64,000 nt of DNA, taken from the NCBI RefSeq assembly GCF_035594125.1, contig NW_026973697.1, positions 600,001 through 664,000 on the forward strand. The letters run 5' to 3'. The notes beneath the pieces are model-generated. The model saw only the letters and a program-made list of their open reading frames with translations. It ran no database searches and was not told where the DNA came from. This document shows, one piece after another, positions 50,279 through 63,330 of the stretch; within the stretch, counting starts at the first letter, position 1, and each line of letters begins with the position of its first letter. The position numbers and the translations under genes are program-made. The stretch comes from Scylla paramamosain. Lineage: Eukaryota; Arthropoda; Malacostraca; Decapoda; Portunidae.

Positions 50279-50797
50279 ATGAGTGACGACGACAATTATT
50301 ATCCTCGTCATCTTTTTTGGGCATTACGTTTATTAGACAGTGGTGAAGAAATCGAATACAGTGAGAATGCAAATGTGGATAATGAAGGCGAGGATCTATT
50401 TGCTAGTGACGATGAAAATAAAGGAAGTAATGAAGGAAATTATTCACAAGTATTGGCAGAAGCAAGTAATACTCAGTATCCTTACCTTTGTTATGCATTA
50501 GGTTGAGGTGACTTTCCTGAAGAAAATGAAACAAGTGAAAGTGATGATATGGAAAGCGACGTTGTACTCACCAGTGACGGTGAAAGCGAAGTAAGTCATG
50601 AAGAAAGCGATTCTGAAGAAAATGAAGAAAATGATAATGCTAACACTTACGTGCGAACCCATGATGTATCCATACATGATGGCGATGAAAACGAACAAAA
50701 TGATGATGACAATTAATCACACAGTGACGGACTACATCATTATCTTCGTCATCTCTTTTTTGCATCAGGTTTAGAAGGCAGTGATGAAGAAAATTAA
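50279..50797 (+). pseudogene. Broken acidic open reading frame, unknown family
   Basis: ATG at 50279 opens MSDDDNYYPRHLFWALRLLD, then a strongly Asp/Glu/Asn/Ser-rich stretch. It meets TGA at ~50504, continues in the same frame through EESDSEENEENDN to TAA at ~50714, and goes on to HHYLRHLFFASGLEGSDEEN. The first and last segments are homologous (PRHLFWALRLLDSGEE versus LRHLFFASGLEGSDEE), indicating internal duplication. Acidic N-termini occur in piggyBac transposases, but nothing here proves that. It lies between two hAT relics, so a transposon origin is likely. Confidence 0.45.
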
Positions 50798-50869
50798 GGT
50801 AATGAAACTGTCAGTAGAAAATATTATCGAAAATTGTGGCCGGAAACGCGTTTAAAGACTAACTGCTAA

Positions 50870-51035
50870 CCATTCATTCCACACAAGTGAGGATTCTGCT
50901 GCAAGGCGAGGGAGAGGCATGCAGTTAGCTCATTCCTAAGAGCAGAGTGAAAAGAGCGATAAAAGACAGCAACAGAAGCTACATCGTGGCGGACACAAAG
51001 GTTGAAGACAGTCAGTTAGATGACAGCTAGCTGTT
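50870..51035 (-). mobile_element. LINE family A, C-terminal fragment
   Basis: Closely follows 37530-37680: ggcatgcagttagc, agagcgataaaagacagc, acatcgtggcgg and ttgaagacagtcagttaga occur in the same order. Minus-strand coding corresponds to LTDCLQPLCPPRCSF-type and AVFYRSFHS-type LINE residues. Confidence 0.7.
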
Positions 51036-51508
51036 CACTACATCATTCCGACTGCAACTGCCAAGGTTGTATATTTTGAAATGCCACAGTGTATATTTTG
51101 AAATTTCTGAAATGCAAGGAAGGCTGAAACAATTAATTTTATGTAATTATACAAAATGTTTCTGCATACATAGTCAATTTACAGAAGTGTCTGGCTACCT
51201 GTCGTACTTGATCCCGTTCTCTTCAGTTTTCACATCAATAGAAAACGGCGGAAATTTTACGTCACTACCAGCTACGGGAAAACGGCACCACTGCTTCAGA
51301 GAAGGAAGATGTGACGCACTGGACCATGTTTATGTATTAATTTAAATTACAAAATTTTTCCTTATAGAAGTGTAACTTTTCGTGTCATAGAAAAAGTATA
51401 AGGGCGTTCCAAAAATATTCATACAGTTTTTAAGAAATAGGAGGAAAGACGAGTGTGTCTCGCAGAAATAGCCATTTACCATTGTACTGCAACAGTGCGA
51501 CACCAGAC

Positions 51509-52620
51509 ATGGCCTCAAAACGAGCCAGGAAAGCTCCAGTCTGGACCTACATGGACTAAATAATGCCTGACGCTACTGTGTGCTTAGTGTGCAAGGACAC
51601 ACTTAAGTATGATGGAAATATTTAAAGTATGATTAAGCATTTCCCCACGAAACATCCATTAGAATACGCGGAGATGCGGGAAGAGTCTGTGTCAGATATG
51701 GCTGGGAATCAGAGACCAGCAGGAGCATCATCAGCCACGGTGTAGCCTACTTTATATCAAACGATTGACAGGACTCAGTTCTACAAAAATTACTCTGCTA
51801 AGAAGAAGGAACTTGATCACCTTTTAATGAAAACGATTGTTCAAGATCTTCAGCCACTATCTATAACTGAAGATAAAAAGATTTAAAAGTTTCGTTCATG
51901 GCCTAAATCCTTGGCATGAGATGCCTAGTCAGTCGCAGAGTGTTGACGAGAACACATTTACCATTTCTTTATGAACAAGAAGTACAGAAAGTCCGTAAAG
52001 AACTTGAAAAAGCTAAAGACATTGATTGCATTGACCACAGACATCTGGACATGCAGGCAAACAAAAGGCTTTGTCACTGTCACACCACACTTCATTTCTC
52101 ATGATTTTAATTTTAGATCTGTTGTATTGGAGACAGTAATAACGACAAAAAATCATGCAGCACAGAATATAGCAGAGGAACTAACACATGTATGCAGTAA
52201 ATGGGTATATTGTGTTGTTACTGACAATGCTGCCAGTATGAGCTCAGCAATAAAGAACATCATGAATTTGCGTCATCTTCCATGCTTTGTTCATACACTA
52301 AATTTAGTTGTACAGGATTCAGTGAAAAATGTAAGAGAAATGCAAATAACAAAAGATAAAGTAAAACAGATTGTTGTCTTTTTCCACCATAGTGTCAAAG
52401 CCTCTGTCAAACTGAGCCAGCTTCACCTACAGCACGGTGTTCCTGTCAAGAAACTAATTCAAGACGTAGAGACTAGGTGGAACTCTACTTTCTATGTGCT
52501 GGAACGCTTCATTCAGCAAAGTGATCTCGTCACCACTACACTTTGCTTGCTGGGGAAAAATGACTTGTGCCTTCGCAGTGATGAGCTTAACCACATAAAA
52601 AAAATGCAATTGCTGTATTA
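51509..52620 (+). pseudogene. BED-finger hAT transposase (ZBED-like), several stops
   Basis: ATG at 51509 begins MASKRARKAPVWTYMD, and a BED zinc finger follows (CLVCKDTLKY ... IKHFPTKHP, cysteines and histidines in place) with stops replacing residues. After QTIDRTQFYKNYSAKKKELD and further breaks, a long open stretch from about 51971 reads LTTDIWTCRQTKGFVTVTPHF, VVTDNAASMSSAIKN, LPCFVHTLNLVVQDSV and DVETRWNSTFYVLERFI, the hAT RNase H-like core and insertion region. It is open to ~52620. The C-terminal dimerisation domain is not seen, so the copy is truncated. Confidence 0.88.
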
Positions 52621-53162
52621 GACTATTTTGATGATACAACAAGGCGAGGAGTTTCTGGCGCTGGTGTGCTTGATAAAGCAAATGTTTGGGATTCGAGATT
52701 CTGCTTTTGAACGCGAATGTGTAATGAACCGATCGAAAATTATTGCATGTGTTTTACCTACATCTCGCTCCTGTGTGCCTTCATTGCGTAGCTTTTCAAC
52801 AGGTCTGCTCCTTCAGTGTCCCTCTTGTCATCTAAAAAATTACCAAACCCACAACGTATACTAAGATCACCACCTTGCCTCCGTTTTCTTCGTCCCTTCA
52901 TTTTCATTCTTGTCCTTGTCACCGTCGTCGTCCTTGACCTCCTCCTCCTCCTCCTCCTTGCTCTTGTTTTTGTTGTTGTTGTTGTTGTTTTTGTTGTTGT
53001 TCTCCTCCTCCTCCTCCTCCTCCTCCTCCTTTTCCCTCTTCACCACCACCACCACCACTGCCCACATCCCCTTTACAGTACCACCAGTCCCCTGAACAAT
53101 CGCCACCCCTCACGTAAGCCCATAACCCAACGCTAACACCTGCCTCCCCTTGGTTCCTGCAG
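52621..53162. other. Sequence before the transporter exon, with CTC/TTG/CAC repeats
   Basis: Short repeats at about 52938-52956 (CTC), 52966-53000 (TTG), 53002-53030 (CTC) and 53043-53060 (CAC). It is probably intronic sequence of the transporter gene. The last bases, ttggttcctgcag, form the splice acceptor. Confidence 0.6.
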
Positions 53163-53337
53163 CAAAGGGAGGTGTTCCACGCGCCCTTCTTCACCACCCG
53201 GTTCTGTACGGCCTGGACGGGGCTCTTCTGCCCGCTCTGCCTCACCTGCCTCTTCTGCTTCAGGAGGGACAAGGACTCACTCAAGGTCTCCCTCAAAACC
53301 ATCGCGCAGAACTTCAGGGACCGCGGCATCACTTTCA
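53163..53337 (+). CDS. SLC35F3/F4-like solute carrier, internal exon
   Basis: The exon is bounded by acceptor cctgcag and donor GTAAGT and encodes 58 codons plus one base: QREVFHAPFFTTRFCTAWT, GLFCPLCLTCLFCF, RRDKDSLKVSLKTIAQNF and RDRGITF. This matches the animal SLC35F3/F4 region with F-APFFTTWF at the second membrane segment, followed by a cytosolic loop. Family members are multi-pass membrane proteins of the drug/metabolite transporter superfamily; SLC35F substrates are poorly defined. It joins in phase to the exon at 62331. Base composition (GC-rich third positions) differs sharply from surrounding DNA. Upstream exons encoding the N-terminus were not found in the window. Confidence 0.85.
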
Positions 53338-53342
53338 GTAAG

Positions 53343-53637
<295 letters not shown>

Positions 53638-54668
53638 CGAGTATTAAGAGATGGACGAGGGTGATTCTTGGTTAGGATTATTGTTGGTAAAAGGAATATT
53701 TTCAGTGGGGAGAACTAGTTTTCTGTCTTGAACGTGCGAGGATCATATTGTAGTGTTATATGTTGTTATCGTCCAAAGTTTTAGTGTGTTAGGCACAGAC
53801 AGGAAGGCCTCACGCGTGGAATCGATAATAGTTCAGAGGAAAGGAGGAACAGCAGCATTAAGAAGGATGAGGCTACTTCGATGAGGCTACGTCAGAGAAA
53901 CACAGTACTCGTACAGAAAAGCTCCTGGCGGGGTAACTAGAATGATTGGGTTTTAGAAGATCATGGACGTTGCCTGCAGGATGAAGGGTCTCGGCTTGGC
54001 CTCGATGAATAAAAGACAAAGGCAAAGCTGACTGAACAAAACTACAGTGGCAAAAATACGTGAGCAAGACAATAGAGAAGTGGGGAGTGTACTGATGCAA
54101 GACTGATGAACATTAGACACTGTGTTCTTGATTAGCAATGGAAGGTCGGGTCAACAATGTGAAAAACTAGGATGGAAAATATTAGTATAAGCGTGGCTAG
54201 AGAACACAGTGTTGCAGGAAGTCAAAATATCGAGAAATATGAAAAAAAAAAAACATTGTATAATGAAGCTCTGTTGTGGAAGATCAGGAGCAAAGCTGAT
54301 GAAAACTGCGTCATCATCATCATCATCATAAAATAAGGAAGGCTTCTGAAAATATTATCGAAAGAATGCAACGTGCCGAGAGGGATGGAAATGATGAGAG
54401 ACGCGCACAGTATTTCTATTGACTGTACTTTCTGCTTCCCATTCTCGATATTTTTGTGTCACCAGTTCTACGTTTTTGCGACAGGAACATGAAGGAGTGT
54501 GCGAACGATAAAGTTTCACAAAGCAAAGAACGCTTTCGGCAGAGGCAAGTTAAAGGCAGCAGAGAGTGAGGGGATGCGGGGCCACTTGCCTCGGTGCAAT
54601 GGTTGGCGCTGAGGTGACGCGTGGTGTGCTGACCGCCTCCTACAGATTTTACCTGGTTTACGTTTGAG

Positions 54669-54670
<2 letters not shown>

Positions 54671-54736
<66 letters not shown>
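54671..54736. repeat. (GT)n microsatellite
   Basis: About 33 GT units. Confidence 0.97.
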
Positions 54737-54739
<3 letters not shown>

Positions 54740-55317
54740 CGTTAACTCAAATCGATGCATTTCCTCACGTCACTTACACTGTAGACTTTGACATGTTAAT
54801 AGAGACGTGTCCTTTCATCCCTCGAGGAGTGACGCCCGGCTGCCTCTCGCTCCAGCACGGCAGGTAAAGAAAACGAGAGTCTGTTCCCCGCCTCCCCTGG
54901 GACACCTGTTTCAGATTGGAAAAGTTCTGCATTATTTTACCGAATCTCTTAATCTCTTGGTAAATAGGAAACGGCGAGCAACAAGCGACCTTTCATGGTT
55001 ATTCATCACGATTCGAGATTACGACCTTAAATGTAACTTGTTTATCAATGCACCTTATATTTACATGTGACAGAATAGTCAGGCGTGGAGGGAAGGGCGC
55101 CTGAAGTGTGTGGACAGTGTGAAGACCAGTGCAAAGAAATGCCGGTGTTTTGGGTGCCGGAGAAAATCGGTGATGGTAAACTGTTGACGGTAGAAGATTA
55201 ATTGGGAATTTTTTTTGGTGATGCAGATCAGATGGAAAATTTTTAAAGGTGGAAAAAATTATGGGTAGTTTCCGTGATGGAAGAAAGATAAGGAGTTTGT
55301 CGAGGCTGGTGACTGGC

Positions 55318-55612
55318 GGCTGGTCAGTGTTGGTGTCTTCACTCCATGGAGAGAGTTCTGAAAGTTGATAAAATAAAGACACGTATAAAAAAAAAAGTAT
55401 AGAAGAATGAAAGCAGCGTTAGTTAAAGAGTGGAAGGTTTTCATCACATCACTGGTTCACTTCAGGCTGAAACACAAGCAAGGGCAAACCGTCACATCGA
55501 AAACAAGCCATCAGCCAGGGACGCTCAGTGCAAACTCGATAACAGCCAATACCTGCCGTGAAATTACCTCGTGCCGCCGCCGCCCGTCACGCCACCACGC
55601 CTCAGGACGCAC
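55318..55612. repeat. Dispersed repeat family E, copy 2
   Basis: Partner of 40128-40450 (see there). It is shorter at the 3' side and more diverged in the A-rich middle. Confidence 0.7.
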
Positions 55613-56081
55613 CATTACGAGCTGATAGTGTAAAAAAAAAAAATGCAGATAGGAATCCAAAGGGCTTTCAGATATACAAGTCTACGGACAGTGCTCTGTG
55701 ATCAAATTTACAGATCCCTTGCAAGTCTGATGGCGAAATTTAAACATACACTAATACTCGCGCGTGTGGACTTGTCATTAGTATATATGATGAATGAGCA
55801 CTGCAACAACTTTCATAGTTGAACAATTATTGATAGACCATTGCGAGATTCAGCAGTGCAATACACACAAGAACGCACCCCACCATCCACTGGGAACACA
55901 GGCAACACACACACTCAAGAACCATCCTACCTACGCCGCAGGCACGCAGTGAACTGTTACTAACACTGACGGGACAAAAAACACCAATGTAGCTTTCCTG
56001 ACAAAGTTTTCTTGGCTTTAGTCATTTAGTGGACAGAGGAGAGGGAGAGAAGACGCAAAACAAAAGACGAAGGGAGAACGG

Positions 56082-56089
<8 letters not shown>

Positions 56090-56165
<76 letters not shown>

Positions 56166-56188
56166 GACAGAGAGAGAGAGAGAGAGAA
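56090..56188. repeat. (GA)n microsatellite
   Basis: About 45 GA units with two ACAG interruptions near the end. Confidence 0.97.
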
Positions 56189-56823
56189 TGGAAGGGGTGA
56201 GGCTGGGTAATGAGGATCATCCTCTGCATAGGTTTTCTCGACACCAGTTTGTTATGAAGGCTAGTGGGAAGCTCGGCAAGGACTACACGTGAGGACAGAA
56301 TGGGAGCAGTGAAAGACAGAGAGGTAGTTAGACTGGCCAATGATGATGATCTCGAAATTTCCTTCCTTTCTTCACCAGTTTCTTAATCCTTTTCCTCCAG
56401 AGCATCTTCTCCCCAATTATTTACGTTTTGACACTCATACTTATGCTAGTGTCTTAAATAACTCTGTAGCTTGAAAATACAAAACTTGACTTCTTAGTCT
56501 CTCATTTCGTATCTATGTGTCCATGCAGACAGTCTTCCAGTGCTGTGAATGTTAACAGGGAGTGCAGCACAGTGAGGGCTTAATGAGACCCACGGGCAAA
56601 CTCAGTAAGAAGAAACAACAGAAAGGCAGGAAAGTGGAGAGGCTAATGATGCCGCCCTCTGAGAATTAGTCCCCCCATTCGTTCCGTGATGAGACCCAGG
56701 GGCGAGGCTACCAAAGACTTTCACCGCCTGTGTCAGGAAGGGACACGACGAGGAAACTGGAGAGGCTGATGATGACTCGCTCTCAGAGCCAGTCCCTCTT
56801 TTGGTTTTATATAGATCCTAGAG

Positions 56824-56940
<117 letters not shown>

Positions 56941-57462
56941 TTATAGTGACGTTTACAAGCAACAAAACCACGCAGGAACTTTGCTTCTCACTCATGCTTG
57001 TAAACGAGGAAACTCTCAGTAAAGTGATGGCTATTTGGGATGCTGAGGGTGTAATATGGTTATGAGAGGACTGTTACACGAGGCATTAAGGGAGGAACTG
57101 GTTGAGTAAGTGGTATAGAGAAGGTAGATAGGCTGGAGATTACATTCATACCAGAAAACGATTTTATTCAATGTAAGGACACACACACAAGCATGAAACA
57201 GTCCTTTACAGTACAGCAATAGATACACTGTACTCAGATGAAATACTAATGATGATACATACAATATATTCACGATAACCTCCAGCATCATTGCATCACA
57301 TGCTATAACTGTTTTGATGGACTAATGCTTACATAGCTGCACCATACGTATTCTTGCTTCTGGATAGCGTATTACAGTACATTACCTAATCCTTTCACTG
57401 CTGCGATCTTCCTTTGTTAACTTTGAAAAGGGTGTGAAAAAATGTTTTGCATGGATACAGAA

Positions 57463-57555
57463 GAGGAGGAGAGAGAGGAGAGAGGAGAGGAGAGAGAGAA
57501 GAGAGAGAGAGGAGAGAGAGAGAGAGGAGGAGAGAGAGAGAGAGAGAGAGAGAGA
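57463..57555. repeat. Interrupted (GA)n microsatellite
   Basis: GA repeats with GGA interruptions. Confidence 0.95.
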
Positions 57556-58239
57556 ATTAATTTAGCTACAGGACAGTTTGAGTCTGTAGCACATAAGTGT
57601 CTAAAAACTGATGGTTGGATACGGGAAAATAGTTGTGTTGTAGTGAAAGGGTTGATATCAAGAGTAATGCTAATTTGTCACGTAGTTTATATCATCTACT
57701 ACTCACTGGAATCCCACTATTAACATTCCTGATTCAGTATAACGTACAGCACCATTACTTCACCTACAACCTGTGCATTACAAGTACCATCAGTGTCTTA
57801 ACCTCTGCATATTATCGGTTATTACACAACTATGCGCCTCACACATGATGCAGGATAACATGCAGCACAGTCACGCTACTTACTGTCACTGGCGCCTTAT
57901 CAGTTATCAGTAACTACTTAACGACACATCACAGAGCACAAGAACTTGAGGAGGGAAGCGAAAAAAAAAACAAGGAAAGACTGCAATTTATTGGAAGACG
58001 GAAGACGAAAATAGGAGCCTAATTTACTGAGGGTGTAACTATAAAGGCAAGCATATAGATGAGAGAGAAGGAAAGAGTAGACGAAAATGAAAGGTCGCTG
58101 CAGGAAGACCAAAGGAAGGGAAACAAGGAAGAAAGGGAAGGGAAAGCTGGAAGACAGACCTTTCCGTGCTGAGATATGGGTTAATTATGCTGTAAGTTCT
58201 TGTTATCTCACGGAACTGTAATTTACCTCTTGCCGGGTC

Positions 58240-58435
<196 letters not shown>

Positions 58436-58924
58436 CTGTGTGTGAGGAAGAGAAGGAAATGGGAGAAGAAAAGGAAGAGGAATGTGATGAAGATGAAGCG
58501 GAGAAGGATGAGGAGGAGAAGGAGGAGGAGAAGGAGGAGAAGCAGAAAGGAAAGGAAAAAACAGGAAAATGGGATGAAGATGAAGAGGAGAGTGAGGCGG
58601 TGGAGGAGTAGGAGGAAGATGGGGGTAAGGAAGGAAGAAGAATGTGTTGAAGAAGGAGAGGAGAAGGAGAGAATGACTGTTGTGATGGACGCTGCATGCG
58701 TGATCATGCCAAGTGTTGTGGTTGTGAGCTCTTACCTGCCTCGTGCATCACTGAGGGACGCTTCATGAGGTGGACAGGCCCTTCATCTCCTACTGCTGTT
58801 CTCGCTCAGTACCACCACCACCACCACCACCACCAAGGTCACACCTGCTACACCTACACAGTGCGTGTTGGTGGAGCGTTAGCCCACGCTCCCTACACAC
58901 ACAGACATGCCAGAATTCTATAAC

Positions 58925-59010
58925 GCTTTGCTCTCTCACCACGAGTATTTTCCAAGGTCACAGAGATGATTAGCAGGGTTGTCAAAATGTTTCTCTTGTT
59001 AAGGCACTCA
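58925..59010. repeat. Dispersed repeat family D, copy 4
   Basis: ttgctctctcaccacgagta, aggtcacagagatgattagc and gtttctcttgttaaggcac match the family D core. Confidence 0.65.
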
Positions 59011-60916
59011 GCAAGGTTAGTTTACCCAAATAAATCATTTTCTGCGATGAATTGTAATGAGAGAAAACACGATATGTAGAATTTAATAGTGCACTTATTT
59101 TCACTCCGTGATGAATTTAAAGCCCTTTAAAGCGCATTTAAGCGCTATTGGTAGTGGATCACGCGTCATTTAAAGGTCCCGTTATCATTGTAAAATAACT
59201 CTTTCCTGAATTTTTCCGTGAGAAGACACAATTATGTATTTTCTCGATTGTATTCGTAATTTAAAGTGCATGACCGATCCTCGATAATCTGATTGTGGTG
59301 GCCTGGCTGTCGAGGCCCCGAGGCATTGGCGCGAGAGGCAGGCTGACGAGAAGGACTACCTATCTTTGTCCCTCTTTTCCCGTCATTTCCCTGCACCCTG
59401 CCACCCTTGACTATATGTCAAGATAGCCTTCTCAAAGAAGAAGTTGATGCAAAAGGCAAGAAAGCAAAAGAAAAGAGAGAACAATTTGAGGCAATTTCAA
59501 GCCTCACACAGCAGTGACGCTGCTCCCATCACCAACGCTGCCTCAACACCTGTTGGTGTTATTTCTACTGCTGCTGCTTCTTCTGCAACCGCTTCTACTG
59601 GTGTTGCCCCTGCTACTGTTACTGCAGTTTGTCATGCCATTGCTACCATGCTACAGTGTTGGAACACAACTTTGGATACCTGGCATCAAGTCTCTTACTC
59701 CACCTCGGATTTCCCACATCACACCACACACTACATGCACTGATCAATAAACACAAGGAAATGCTGAGAAATGCAGTATGCAACAGAAAAAAAACAAAAC
59801 AAGAGAAAGATAGAAGCAGGTGAAGAGTACGAGGCAGGTGCACACTGAAAAGCTGGCAATAACGAATGAGGTGGCTCCTCATGACACCCACACCATGTGT
59901 GCAAAATATTTTTTTTACAAAAAAGGTGACCAGTGGCCTTCAGAATGAAACATTGTACCACATACTAATGTAGAATACAATGAATTATGAGAGAGCAAGA
60001 TTTGTTGGAAAAAAAAAAAAACTGCACACAAAAAGATTAAAGGGCGACAAAGTAAGGAAAACTTCAAATGCTCGTATCTCAAAAGTGCATTGCCTTAACT
60101 TCAAAATTCCTGAGATTGGAAAGTTTTTAATCGATCTTAAATCTGTTTGCAGTTTTGGACAGGGAAGTAAAGCAGCAATATTTGATAGTTAGATTTTTCT
60201 TCTAGATTGTATTGGTTGGTCACAAGAAGGATGGAAACATTACAAAATAGAAAACTAAAATCGGATTAAAAACACAGAAACTCATCCCATTTTAAATGGG
60301 TAGTAAATTTACATAAAAAGTGATTTTTTTTTCCTTTAAGACGTCTTGATATTGTAGGTGAATGATCAGTGAAATACTGCACTCAGTCCATAGAAAAATT
60401 CATGACGATTGGTGTAATATGACACACTGACCTCGTTGAGTATAGAAATCTTGTTCATTTGTCACTAGAAACGTAAAAAGACCTTTAAAAACCTTTGTGA
60501 CTTTAACTTAAGACTCTTTGAATGTAGTGAGGATGTGGTGCAGCAGTGTTTCAGAATACGGTCCACAGACACAGACACACAGACACACACACAGCACAAG
60601 CATCACTCCACGGTCCCTTCATACCCGTCACTCCCTTCCATTTGTCACGTCGCAGCAGGACGAGGAACATGACCACCATTCCGAGCCTTCCAGAGAGAGA
60701 CTCGCTCCCTCTTTCCTTTCAGCGTCCCCTCATCTTTAGTCTGCTTGGCCATGGCTGGCTAGATTTTGGCTAGACAGACTCACACTCCCTTGGCGTCCTG
60801 CATTTCCGATATTTTCCGGTAAAAACACGCTACTTTTGTTCGGATAACCTCCCTTGAGAGTCGTGATGCTGGGTATTCATCTTGAGTAAGAGGGGAAATG
60901 GGACGATGTATCTTTC

Positions 60917-60917
<1 letters not shown>

Positions 60918-60992
<75 letters not shown>
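60918..60992. repeat. (CT)n microsatellite
   Basis: About 37 CT units. Confidence 0.97.
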
Positions 60993-60998
<6 letters not shown>

Positions 60999-61281
60999 TT
61001 TGCCAGCAGCAATGCGCGCTATACATGAACGTGTTAGTTAAGTTATTTCCTCTTGCTTCTCTCCCTCATGCCGCTCTCTCGTGTTGTCGTATGGGAAAGG
61101 AAGGAAATCAGTGAAATGGTAAACAGGGAGGCTGGGGAAGGAATGCATGACTGAGGGGAAGGAAAAGATGATCCGTGGACGTGTGGGTGAGTCAGTGTGG
61201 GAAAGATGGGGTGACATGAATGGAAAGTGGACCAAACAGAAATAGAAAAAGAAACCGGATGAAAGTATTTTTTGAACCGCA

Positions 61282-61283
<2 letters not shown>

Positions 61284-61360
<77 letters not shown>

Positions 61361-61516
61361 GTGGTCGTGTCTCGCAGTATAGCGGTGGGATGCCGCGGCC
61401 TTTCAGCTCCTCCTCCGTGGTGGGTTGTCTTTGTGCTCACGAGACCGAGTTGCGGAGAAGGAGACAGGAAGGCAGATAAGAAAGAGAGAGAAAAATGGTA
61501 GCACGGGGAACATGAG

Positions 61517-61588
<72 letters not shown>
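61284..61588. repeat. Two (GA)n microsatellites
   Basis: (GA)n at about 61284-61355 and again at about 61518-61588, separated by ordinary sequence. ACTC/CACT-rich low-complexity DNA follows at 61740-61800 and 62080-62130. Confidence 0.97.
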
Positions 61589-61589
<1 letters not shown>

Positions 61590-62330
61590 CGGATATCTGG
61601 TGAAAAAAAAAATTGCAAGTTGGTGTTTTGTGTTTTCATTTAGTGTTTGGATCTTTGTTCGCTCTTCCGCTTAATTTTCTCTTTGGTGTTTTTTTTTTCT
61701 TTGTTGTTGTTATTTTTCAAAGCTCGCTCGCTCTCTTGCTCGCTCACTCCCTTACTCACTCTTACTCACTCACGCTTACTCACTCACTCATACTCAAACG
61801 CACGTCAACAGAAAGGAAAAAAAAAATGCCTGCACTGACTATTATAACTCAGTAGCCACTGTTACTCACCACACTCCCTCTTCTGTCATTGCTTCTCACC
61901 AGCCAGAAGGCCGTTCTCAAATAACTCATTCCATGAAAAAGAAGAAAAATGTTGTAGCAAACCTAAGCTGTTACTGAGCAGCTCGTCATGTTCATTATTA
62001 TTCGTTGAAGATTGTGAACGGAAGTAGATCTTCACATTCTTTGATATTTAATGTTATTCTTATCTTATTCACTCATTCACCCACTTACTCCTTCACACTC
62101 ATTCACCCACTCACTCATTCACTCACAAATTCTCCCTCACGGACACACCATTTGGTCTACACCCACTCCAACTCAATGCTTTAATTTACAACCTCACTCA
62201 CTTAAGTACACTCATTTCCACCCTCACTTCTACTTAACCTCTACAGTCTCACTAATCACCACCACCACCACCACCACCACCACGAGTACCTACCCCAGCT
62301 CACCACCCCCTCTCCCTCTCTCCACCCCAG

Positions 62331-62509
62331 GCAAGTTCATGACCCGGTGCTGCCTCTTCTGCATGCTGTGGCTGGTGACAGACTACATGCACGTCTACTC
62401 GCTTCGGATCCTCGACTGCACTGACGTCATGGCTCTCTACTCTGCCCACGTCTCCTTCGTGTTCCTCCTCTCGTGGATGATCCTGCATGACCAGTTTGTC
62501 GGCGTCAGG
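62331..62509 (+). CDS. SLC35F3/F4-like solute carrier, next exon
   Basis: After acceptor ccaccccag the exon supplies two bases that complete the split codon from 53337 (A+GC, serine), then 59 codons, ending at ...GTCAGG before donor GTGAGT. It encodes KFMTRCCLFCMLWLVTDYMH, VYSLRILDCTDVMALYSAH and VSFVFLLSWMILHDQFVGVR. This is the most conserved SLC35F3/F4 region: a membrane helix with W-L-T-Y-Y, then TDV-AL, then the FVFLLSW helix and RFMGVR. Phase 0 at the end predicts a following exon beginning with another helix, beyond the window. Neighbouring exon 53163-53337 gives the preceding part of the same protein. Confidence 0.88.
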
Positions 62510-62766
62510 GTGAGTAGACTGACTGGGCGGGAGGGTGTTGATGGGCGTCTGTGGTATGTGATGTGGTCTGTGCTGCTGCTGTGTTGTGTATGGAAACTGT
62601 TGGTCTTGGTCTTCTCCGTGAGCTGGAGTGACTGTTGTTGGTGTATTATGTCTTGATCACTAATGTTGCTCTTTTCTTTATGTATGTGTTTCTTTTTTCT
62701 TTTTTTTCTTTTTTTAGATGTTGGGTGTTTCTTTTTAGATAACTAAACTGATAAAAAAATAACACC

Positions 62767-62770
<4 letters not shown>

Positions 62771-62832
<62 letters not shown>
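62771..62832. repeat. (GT)n microsatellite
   Basis: About 31 GT units. Confidence 0.97.
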
Positions 62833-62836
<4 letters not shown>

Positions 62837-63174
62837 ATGTAAAAATGCATTATTTCCAAATTGTAGGCATTAGGATGAAAAAAAAAAAAAAAGTGAGTTT
62901 AGTTGTTTACCTGAGCTGCGGCTTATTTGTTTTGACTTCTTTCTTTAACGTTCTTCCATAATCATCCTCTTCTTCACTGTTTTCTAGATGCTATCTTTTT
63001 TTTTTTTTTTATTACGAGGAAGTTTTGAATCAGTTAATATTCTCCATGGTTCACCTTTAATTTCAGTATTTTCCATGTACCTTTATTCATTTTTTCTTAT
63101 AGTTTATTCGCTCATTAATTCATTTAATCATTAGTATGGCGAACTAATTACTCAGTCGAAGATCAGTTACTCAA

Positions 63175-63330
63175 GTTATTCAGTCAGTCAGTCACTAAGT
63201 TATTCAGTCAACCAGTCAGTCAGTCAGTCAGCCACTCAGCCAGTCACTAAGTCAGTCATTGAGCCACTTAGTCAGTCAATCAGCCATCAGCCAACCAGTC
63301 AATCAGTCCATCATTCAGCCACTCAGCACC
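63175..63330. repeat. Degenerate (CAGT)n tetranucleotide tract
   Basis: Repeated cagtcagtcag with CCAGT, CACTAAGT and CATTCAGCC variants. Confidence 0.85.

Noticed and set aside
54416..54760. 114-codon minus-strand frame beginning in a GT repeat
   Set aside because: Half is a His-Thr repeat from the microsatellite; the rest shows no family resemblance.
59444..59823. Ala/Thr/Ser-rich frame and a KHKEMLRNAVCNRKK segment
   Set aside because: Short, lies inside the transporter intron, and has no recognised domain or splice-bounded structure.
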